Source: Axinella damicornis
Taxonomy: Eukaryota > Porifera > Demospongiae > Axinellida > Axinellidae
Direction: 5' to 3'
Assembly: GCA_963931865.1 (NCBI GenBank)
Contig: OZ007511.1
Span: 4,668,626 to 4,732,625 of the forward strand
DNA length: 64,000 bases
Shown here: positions 61,495 to 64,000 of the stretch, in pieces
How the letters are laid out: each line of letters opens with the position of its first letter
Numbering within the stretch: position 1 is the stretch's first letter
The notes under the pieces: generated by a model
What the model saw: the letters and a program-made list of their open reading frames with translations, nothing else
Databases searched by the model: none
What the model was told of the DNA's origin: nothing
Position numbers and translations under genes: made by a program

Positions 61495-62560
61495 CTAGTC
61501 ACATGCGTGACGCCAGGTAGACAGAGGGGAAGACACTTGTGGGGAGGACCCTGATCTTGGACTGAGTGATCAGAGCTATACAGATACAGTTAAGTGGTCT
61601 TCCTACAGTGATGTTGGGTCAGCCTCACACATGCCAACTTCTCCGTCTCAAAGCTGGCTGTACTTTCCAGAGTAACCCACCAAAGCTGCTACATGCAATG
61701 CACTAAAATTAGTACCCACAATAATTATTATTTGGGAGCCTCATCCATGCACTCTTCACTACCTATACCACTAGTTCTCCCCTCTCCCTATCCTCCCACA
61801 CACCACTCACTGTTTACTTCGTTATCCAAGGAAGTCATCTTCGCATTATCTGCCAACTGCCTCATCTCTTCCTCTCCTTCTAGAGTAATGAGAAGCAGCA
61901 CTGTAAGCCTAGGATCATCAGACACAGTGCACCATTTGCTGTGGCTGTGTCAAGTACTTCAAGTAGCAAACCCTGCACAACAAAGCTTCTTGGACCTCTG
62001 CACAATAAAGCTTCTTGGATCTCTGCAGAGGTCCATGCAGGATCATGTTTATCACACTTACACTTTCTACATTCCACAGTAGATGGGTCACAACACTGCA
62101 CTGAATAGATTTGTAACTAGCTAGAATGACCATGACCATGGTGGCTATCTCTGGAGGGGTTTCTTCATGAAATCCCTCAACAATGCTGCATACAGGACAG
62201 TTGACATCCTCCTCCTATAGCTACTTCTTTCTCTGTTTTCCCTCCCTCCCAATTCTCTCTCTTCACTACTTTCGACCAGAGACGGCCTACTTACAGAAGT
62301 GGAGTCTCAAGCCCGACTTCAACCTCGGCGGCCTCAGGCGTTCCAAGATGTCAAGCCTTGTCAACATGATGTCGTTCGGAACTGGTTCCCAAGCGCCATG
62401 TGGTCTGGGCACCAGCCTACGGAACAACATTCGGACTCAACAACTGTGGCGCCAACGGAGGGAGCGCCAATGGCAGAGGGTCTACTGGAGGAGGCCAACG
62501 CCATCAGTGAAAAACGACAGAGACAGAGACACACTCCTCACCATCCACAGCTTACGCGTG
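61495..62560. other. Intergenic, no gene supported
   Basis: A short direct repeat (CAAAGCTTCTTGGACCTCTG / TAAAGCTTCTTGGATCTCTG) lies near 61981-62030. A frame at 62183-62710 has no recognisable domain and overlaps the promoter-like stretch. Confidence 0.35.
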
Positions 62561-62568
62561 CACCTGGC

Positions 62569-62693
62569 GTTTGCCGCCAAAATTTGGCTACCGCGATTCT
62601 GGCCAATCAAATTAGAGCTAGAACGGTACCGGCGCGCGCAATGCCGGCCGGCTTCTGCGAGTATAAAAAGGGTGTCCAGTTCTGCGGAAGCCA
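62569..62693 (+). promoter_or_regulatory. Orphan E2F/CCAAT/TATA promoter-like stretch
   Basis: TTTGCCGC (exact match to the E2F form TTTSSCGC) at ~62571, GGCCAATCA at 62601-62609 and TATAAAAAG at 62662-62670 have the spacing of a cell-cycle gene promoter such as a histone promoter. No coding region follows; a G-rich minisatellite begins ~90 bases on. Confidence 0.4.
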
Positions 62694-62778
62694 TTCGGGC
62701 TCGGTTTTAGCTCGGGTGAGGTTAAGGTGAGGTGAGCCCTCACCCTAACCTTACCCTTGCTGAATCCTTTCACCGCCA

Positions 62779-63058
62779 GGGTGGGGTGGGAGCATGGGAG
62801 GGTGGGAGCATGGGAGGGTGGGAGCATGGGAGGGTGGGAGCATGGAGGGTGGGAAGCATGGGGGGCGGGGCTGGGGTGGGAGCATGGGGGCGCGCGGGGC
62901 TGGGGTGGGAGCATAGGGGGCGCGCGGGGCTGGGGTGGGAGCATAAGGGGCGCGCGGGGCCGCGTGGGAGCATGGGGGGCGCGCGGGGCTGGGTGAGAGC
63001 ATGGGGGGCGCGCGGGGTTGGGTGAGAGCAAGGGGGCGGGGCTGGGTGGGAGCATGGG
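62779..63058. repeat. G-rich minisatellite
   Basis: GTGGGAGCATGGGAGG units pass into longer GGCGCGCGGGGCTGGGTGAG plus AGCATGGGG units. Frames through it are artefacts. Confidence 0.9.
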
Positions 63059-63442
63059 GGTACTACAGCAACCTCTCATGGTGTGAAGAGTTCAAAGTTC
63101 GCTAATAGTTCAGTAAGGTCACTATAATTGTGCAGAAGATCAAGATGACACAGAGTGTTGTTCATGGATAATACACACTTGTTGAACGACACAGAGGACA
63201 GGAAGGTAGACATTTTGTATGTGCTCATAGGCAATCCACGAACGGTAACGGTGTTGGATTTACATTTGGCATTAATTTTTGACTAGGTGAACTAGGAGGT
63301 ACTTTGTACAGCTGAATCTCTGCTGTCGTTCAAAGCTGAGTGACAATGTGGCCAAAGCTGAGCCTGAGACTAGTGTTTGTGTTTAATAGTCCTCTTACAC
63401 TGGATCCTTCCAAGTAGGGAAGACGTTCTTTACTGGTTGGTC
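63059..63442. other. Intergenic, no gene supported
   Basis: Nothing recognisable was seen. Confidence 0.3.
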
Positions 63443-63533
63443 TTGTCCCAACTCCCAAACCAACCCCAGCATGGATCGCTTCCAATATCACACACAGGGA
63501 AGTGATCTGCACTGGGGTCTCGGGCCGAGACTG
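63443..63533. mobile_element. Decayed small type D-like element
   Basis: GGTCTTGTCCCAACTCCCAA, CCAACCCCAGCATGGATCGC and GGGTCTCGGGCCGAGACT resemble the nested 66-bp element at 16152-16217 and the remnant near 4840-4890. Confidence 0.45.
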
Positions 63534-64000
63534 TCTACTGCATGGTTATTATTCAAGTACTAATTCAGTCGACCAGTGAAGAAATTGGCAATGCATTTAT
63601 TGTCTAAATTGTAGTTAGATGCCACACACGAACTGGTACTGGTCACTGTATACATCTACTTGTAACCGTCTGTTGTGGAATAGAGCACAAAACTACCTAC
63701 ACCCACAGCATGCATGGCCGAACATGAGACACAAATTGGTAGAGTGTCTTGTGACTTTGATATCTGCTAAATGTAGGGAGAACATGTTATGTACGGTTTT
63801 GTTTTCTTTCTCGATCTCATTCCAGACTTGAGTAGAACGCAACTCCAGGATGAAAGTGGTGTCATCTGCAGTCGTTCAAACAGCTGTGTTTGACAGTATG
63901 ACAAGGTAGGGCCATTTCATGTGTATCCTCATCCCTACTTCGCTTCCTTTTGGCAATCAAACCGTGATGAAACTCAACCAGACATGAACACACTGGCCTC
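63534..64000. other. Intergenic, no gene supported
   Basis: Nothing recognisable up to the window end. Confidence 0.3.

Noticed and set aside
62183..62710. 175-codon frame
   Set aside because: No recognisable domain; it runs through the promoter-like CCAAT/TATA stretch and overlaps another equally long frame.
1..64000. CRISPR array or bacterial operon
   Set aside because: Tandem repeats here lack unique spacers and cas genes, and all other evidence is eukaryotic.

Overview
The window is animal nuclear DNA that is almost entirely repetitive. Evidence for this is split and decayed exons with GT/AG borders, a degenerate copy of the spliceosomal helicase SNRNP200 (Brr2), a LINE 3' end with a poly(A) tail, hAT-type transposase remains, an intact Ty3/gypsy element, and very many short inverted-repeat elements, microsatellites and minisatellites. 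Codon and splice usage do not look bacterial or viral. The density of foldback elements and one-exon lineage-specific genes would suit a sponge or another non-bilaterian animal, but nothing here proves the phylum.

Layout. 1-3.6 kb: one convincing host gene, an intronless 716-codon F-box/LRR-like gene on the minus strand (1414-3564). 3.6-26.2 kb: a field of non-autonomous DNA elements. Most belong to one large group, called here the TAG family, with ends close to TAGCCTCGTTCCCAGG and its complement. Several copies are flanked by exact 9-bp target duplications. Types A to E share the ends but differ inside; they nest in each other, and some have shrunk to 41-80 bp hairpins. One type A copy carries a 5'-truncated LINE (23.45-24.57 kb). 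A 30-bp minisatellite lies at 8.73-9.07 kb.

26.27-39.05 kb: a composite block whose outer ends are inverted copies of each other. Inside are a decayed hAT transposase (30.4-31.9 kb), a 1.7-kb G-rich minisatellite (32.45-34.18 kb), hammerhead-ribozyme-like modules, 90-bp repeats and four tandem copies of a ~616-bp unit. 39.2-42.2 kb: a second hAT remnant and a tandemly duplicated exon array ending in a PHD-finger fragment. 42.4-46.9 kb: more DNA transposons, the SNRNP200-like pseudogene, an 84-bp palindrome and a CA microsatellite.

46.94-56.90 kb: a ~2-kb tandem duplication. Its first copy has since received a complete Ty3/gypsy retrotransposon (49262-54616: identical 245-bp LTRs, 5-bp target duplication, tRNA-Leu-type primer site, one uninterrupted gag-pol frame) and a TA-flanked element. 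The second copy preserves both empty sites. 57-64 kb: minisatellites, a PIF/Harbinger-like element and an orphan E2F/CCAAT/TATA promoter-like stretch upstream of a G-rich minisatellite. No rRNA, functional tRNA or CRISPR array was seen. The only genes that look intact are the F-box/LRR-like gene and the Ty3/gypsy polyprotein.
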